Positions 17,322 to 21,583 of a stretch of DNA of 21,583 bases are shown piece after piece; position 1 is the stretch's first letter, and every line of letters begins with the position of its first letter. The DNA lies in NCBI GenBank assembly GCA_905220665.1, contig CAJNAR010000113.1, positions 1-21,583 on the forward strand, read 5' to 3'. The translations under genes and the position numbers were made by a program. Under the pieces are notes generated by a model. It was not told where the DNA came from, did no database searches, and was given only the letters and a program-made list of their open reading frames with translations. Source of the DNA: Albugo candida. Its lineage: Eukaryota; Oomycota; Peronosporomycetes; Albuginales; Albuginaceae.

Positions 17322-20300
17322 ATGTTTCTACGTTGGATCGAAAAATGTGAGCTGGTCCCCACATCTCCTGAAGCTCATGTTCTTGTCCGTTTCTCGGACC
17401 AGTGTCAGCGTGGACTATGCTCCATTGTAGTGACCTTCCTCGCTTCAGAAGATATCAACGTGACAGAGATACTGCCCACGCGACATCATATTATCTGGGC
17501 GATGGAGGTTATTGGCCATTCCTTTGCACTTTCAATGGAAAACTCAGACATCATTTCAGGAGCTTTGTCTATATACGAGAAATGGCTAGGTGTCAATGTA
17601 TCAGGCATCAGCAGTCCATCGAAATCGTCTCCTCCAGAAATGGGAAAAGAGGCACATGACCATCGACCACCTTGCATGCTTCCGGCAGAGCAGTCATTTA
17701 TACAAGATCTTCTTGGTCATATGACTCTTATTTTTGAGGAAAGAACGGACAATGGTCGCTTAAATGGAGCCGAGACATCAATCGCGAAGCAAGTTTCATT
17801 ATGTTCTAGGTAGGCTTCTATCGCATCGAGAGGACTTTACGATGAGTATATGCTAGAGTGCTCGATATATTTCACGCAATAGCGAAAAAACGGGGTTCTC
17901 AGCTCACTACAGCCACATGGGATCGTATGATGCGGTTATTATTAGGAGCGGCAGATGGTGTCTTGCATAGCTCCCGCAATGTTGTGGGCGCTCAATTGTG
18001 CAGTCAAATGATACGCATTGTTTTTGAAATTTATATTCGATCGCTTTCCTACTGCGGCCCGCGAAGTGAGCTTTGGAACATTTTGCAGAGATTTTGCCGA
18101 AGATGGATTCATCGCATTGCTGTCATTGAGCAATGGAATTCAGTATGCTTTGCCATCACCAAAAGCTTTATTCAACGAGTACATTCTTCGAAATTACATA
18201 AAACAGTACAATTGGATTGGTGTGATCATCATGTCTCTGTTATCGAGTTACGTGCGCTTCGTTTACAGAGATGCTGAGAAAGCTGAAATTTTCTTGATTT
18301 GCAGGCTGAGTAGCCCACTTCTCACTTACGCGTGGTACCGATTATTCCGAATCGTAGGCCATCCATCCGGGATCACAGACGCTGATGTGTATTTGGCTGC
18401 CATTGTACGAAACTTTAGCGTTTGTTATCTATCGCTCTCTTTTAGGGAATGCGTCTATCTGTAGAAAGGGATTGGACACTTGGTCATCGAGCTTACTCGA
18501 ATGGAGCAAGCGTACACTTCGGGCTGGGAAAATATCTCAACATCAAAAGCTTCAACGAATTACGAAAATATGACAACTTTCATTTTTGGTGGACCGGTAG
18601 AAGCTATTGACGAGTTTCAAAAACGACAAAGCACGATACGATCGCCTCCAGATGTGAATACTGTTCTCAGGCTTGTTGGATCTTGGCTATTTGATGCTTG
18701 TTTGGTTCGTGGACCTCGATACGTTGCGAGTCGATGTGAAGCTCTGCGGTGCCTCGGAAAACTAGTTTGTGAGTTTGGTGGAGGAAGATCAAAGCGTATC
18801 CAATGGGTTTATGGTTTACGCTGCCTGATGGCTGTACAGCTTGCACTGGTAGATGAGGATTTGCGTGTTGCAGCAGCTGCCGTATTGAACTGGTCCAAGG
18901 TTCTTGGTTTATATGGCAATCATACTTTACGCGGTGTTGGTGTGATCACAGGGCTCTTTCATTCTGCAGCAGAGCGTTTATTGAGGTACTATTAGCACTG
19001 AACTGTTGCTTGCTTTCATAATTCATGATCCGTATTTCTAGTGATAAATCATCTTCACAATCCCAAGCAGACATTGGTCATTGCATCTTGCTTCGCCGTG
19101 CCTGTGTTGAGACTTGTGGCTCTCTTCTTACGCTTCATACCCATTTTCCTGTACGTCATTTCAATTGAGGAAAACCATGTGATATAGCGTATTTTCTTCT
19201 CATAGAAATCGCTCATCCAAGAAGCTGAAGCTCGGATCTTGGCACCTACAATGTCGGATCTTCCTGGACTATATTCTTCGCTTCCGAAGCAAAATAGTGC
19301 TAATGTTGTTGCACTATTAATGAACGCGCTCAAGATCGAGACAGACCCGACTAATCAACAGATGATCATGTGGACTTTGTGTGTTGCCATCCAGCAAGAA
19401 ACCAGTCACTGGACTCAAGGCCTCGCGTCAAGTCGGAATTCTCAAGTCTATCTATGCGTGCTACATATCTGCTCTATTATAACAAAGTCTGGCAGATACA
19501 AACCTCCAGTGCTTTTCACTGCGTTCGATTGTCTTCGGGAGCTTGTATCAGTGGCACATGAACTTACCATTCACGCTATGGGATCAGTTGTTCTACTTGT
19601 GAGTGCTTGTTGTGAGTTTATCACGACGCATGCATCCACGTTATGCTCAAGCCGGGCTCCATTTTACCTTGATTCTCTTTCTGCGTTGGCCTACACGACA
19701 ATCATGGATTGGATCTTAGCAGCTCCAATGCTTATGTCGAAATCACCCGTCATTTCCAAAGTGATCGAAGCCATTCTAGATGGTCGGCAGCCAAAAGGGA
19801 ACGATGATGTATCTTCTAACTGGCAAAATCATTGTACATGTTCTGCGGAAGCAGCTCAAGCACTTTTGAGTATGCTAATGAAACATCATGTGGCAGGAGC
19901 TACTAATCTGGATATCGATATATCTCGAAGCTCCGTGATGAACGAAACGGTACGTCACAAAAGTAAAATGACTCCGGTCTCATTTTTTTGCTGGGATAGA
20001 GGATACTGGAGAAAATGTGCCATCTGGAAGAAAATGACATCCAAACGCACTGTCGCTTCTTCGCAATACAAAAATCAGCCATTATCACGATCATTGAGAA
20101 GCCTGGAAATGGTGAATCGGGAGAAGCAATCTGCATTGTCCGTGATGGAAATGGGAGATACATCTGGCGTTTCAAGTCGCGTTTTGGTCAAGGTCCCATG
20201 CCGAAAACAGTTTTGGATTTCGAAATGTCCCGTGAAGAGAATATCGCAAAAGAGTGGCATCCAAGCAACGTAAATGAACCTGTCAATGATTCTCAGTATC

Positions 20301-21583
20301 CATACTTTGAGTCTACAATTGAAGAAACTGATCCGCTCCTTCAAGTGATCCGCCAAGTGAATGAAAGCTCTGAGCTTCTGAGTTGGAAATCACCCAACGC
20401 TAAGGATTGCAATGACACGGAGGCATTCACGAAAAATACAATCAGTGCAGGAGAAGGCAATACCGGAAGTGATGGTCGGAGAAGCTCCGCTGCAAGTCAT
20501 GAAGAGCATCGCGATGTGTACGACACTGTTTTCTCCACGTTCATACAGTCGCAATGCGAACGAGACGAGCTATCTTTGAAAAACGTCTCTCAACAAACGG
20601 ATCACTCCGTACGCGTTCGACCAGATCCGATAGTCAAAGACAAGGCTTTGGAATCCTTTGCGGTATCTCGTCGGATGCTCACAGAACTAGGGTTCACCTC
20701 TGTTCGAAATTGGGGCAATATATTCGCATTGCATACTGAATCAGAGGCATTTCTACGTGATCTAGAAGAATTGGACAATCTCTGTGACCGTGAAACGATG
20801 GAGTTTGCCATTCTTTACGCCATCAACGAGCCATCTAGAGGAGGCTGTGATCACGTACGCATCTTGACCCATCAAGACACATCCGCAGGAATTATATCAT
20901 CAGACTATCTGTCATTCCTCAATTCTATGGGCCATCGCGTAAATTTGAATCAACATATTGGGTTTACGGGCACATTGGACAAACAAAACCTAAGTGGAGA
21001 GATTCTGTACTACACTCGTTATGATTTAGAGATATGCTGTTTTGTGCCGACATTGTCACTCTGTCCTCAAAATTCGGCCAAAGAAGCTCCTCAGCCACAG
21101 TCGCTCTCACTGGAGCCACTTCTTTGCCACATGAACGTGCTCATCATCTGGAACGAATGTCAACAAAAGTATCGCCCAGGAACAGCACTTTGGGAAAGCA
21201 CGTATCGCTTACCTTGTCCATTATCGAGCATGATACTACTCATTGAACCACTTGAAAATGATCTGTACTGCGTTCAAGTCTGCCAAAGCTCATTCGATAC
21301 AACTTTGTTTGGCCATAGAGATGCTGTTTCGAGTGAAAATGAAAAGTATCTGGATGAGTGCGAGTTATTTTGTGCACGTGTATTGGGTCCGCTTCAAGAT
21401 GGTATGGTCGTCAACGGGTCTTGGCTTGCTCCTCTAATACGCGCGACAGCCATCAATGCAACTCGTATATCGAGAGGATACCAGAGGTATCAATTTAGTC
21501 GCGGCGTAAAGGGTGCCGGCGTCGCGTTGGGTATTCTGCCGAATGATTCCAATAAGACGACACAAAATGGTCAAAAGCTTCTG
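17322..21583 (+). CDS. RalGAP alpha / tuberin-like GTPase-activating protein (C-terminus beyond window)
   Basis: Exons inferred by frame and GT-AG borders are 17322-17809, 17857-18246, 18305-18404, 18465-18985, 19042-19150, 19206-19949 and 20000-21583 (open at the edge). They total 3936 nt, or 1312 codons, in one continuous frame, with introns of 47-60 nt. The N-terminal helical region matches RalGAP alpha proteins: HHIIWAMEVIGHSF, YEKWLG, VLDIFHAIAKKRG, TWDRMMRLLLG, RWIHRIAVIEQW, LLTYAWYRLFRIVGHP, KGIGHLV and LRLVGSWLFDAC. A middle part reads HCRFFAIQKSAIITIIEKP and AICIVRDGNGRYIWRFKSR. The C-terminal RapGAP domain begins near residue 1006 (SRRMLTELGF, FLRDLEELDN) and continues FLNSMGHRVNLNQHIGFTG, LIIWNE, and VLGPLQDGMVVNGSWLAPLI with RATAINATR. 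The family stimulates GTP hydrolysis on Ral or Rheb-type GTPases, usually in a complex with a beta subunit. The position of the catalytic Asn in the HxGND motif reads LLCHM here (His1161). The start ATG is the first in exon 1. The N-terminus is shorter than in animals. Confidence 0.9.

Noticed and set aside
18446..18612. Alternative RalGAP exon starting at 18446 after a TTTTAG acceptor
   Set aside because: That frame ends in a stop before reaching the conserved VGSWLFDAC segment. The acceptor at 18464 gives continuous frame and the conserved KGIGHLV motif.
19055..19333. 92-codon minus-strand open frame
   Set aside because: It is antisense to RalGAP exons 5-6 and has no motif.

Overview
The window reads as nuclear DNA of a eukaryote, most likely an oomycete. 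The evidence is very short spliceosomal introns (47-60 nt) in a RalGAP-type gene, a tightly packed GH81 beta-1,3-glucanase/ITPase gene pair, and degenerate Ty3/gypsy and Ty1/copia LTR retrotransposons. The AT-leaning codon use of the host genes fits a downy-mildew or white-rust (Albugo-like) genome better than a GC-rich Phytophthora, but that species-level hint is weak.

Layout, left to right. (1) 1-2451, minus strand: a GH81 endo-1,3-beta-glucanase whose C-terminus runs off the left edge. It lies 108 bp downstream of a complete inosine triphosphate pyrophosphatase (ITPA/HAM1 type). (2) 2452-6682: about 4.2 kb with no convincing intact gene. It holds a small AT-hook/Cys-pair open segment (2668-2838) and a degenerate tRNA-like, possibly SINE-derived patch (about 5490-5570). 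(3) 6688-11840, minus strand: a complete but inactivated Ty3/gypsy chromovirus with 184-bp LTRs, a perfect 5-bp target duplication (ATAGT), gag, protease, RT, RNase H, integrase and a chromodomain, broken by several frameshifts and stops. (4) 11846-12158: 313 bp of host sequence. (5) 12164-16755, plus strand: a Ty1/copia element with 250- and 253-bp LTRs and a perfect 5-bp target duplication (AATCC), also full of stops and frameshifts. (6) 16756-17054, minus strand: an open coding segment for an unrecognised AT-hook-containing protein. Conceptual removal of the copia element and one target-site copy extends it in frame for 36 nt to a strong splice-donor consensus at 12122, so copia probably landed inside a first exon. 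(7) 17322-21583, plus strand: a seven-exon (in window) RalGAP alpha/tuberin-like gene running off the right edge. Its RapGAP domain appears to lack the canonical catalytic asparagine.

Working relations: ITPA sanitises nucleotide pools, GH81 cleaves beta-1,3-glucan, and the RalGAP protein would regulate Ral/Rheb-type small GTPases. These are unrelated housekeeping or wall functions, not a pathway cluster. The 267-bp gap 17055-17321 is a divergent promoter shared by the RalGAP gene and the copia-disrupted gene.

I found no CRISPR array, rRNA, canonical tRNA or bacterial-type operon, and no clear novel multi-gene system. The most interesting leads are the altered GAP active site and the gene split by the copia insertion.
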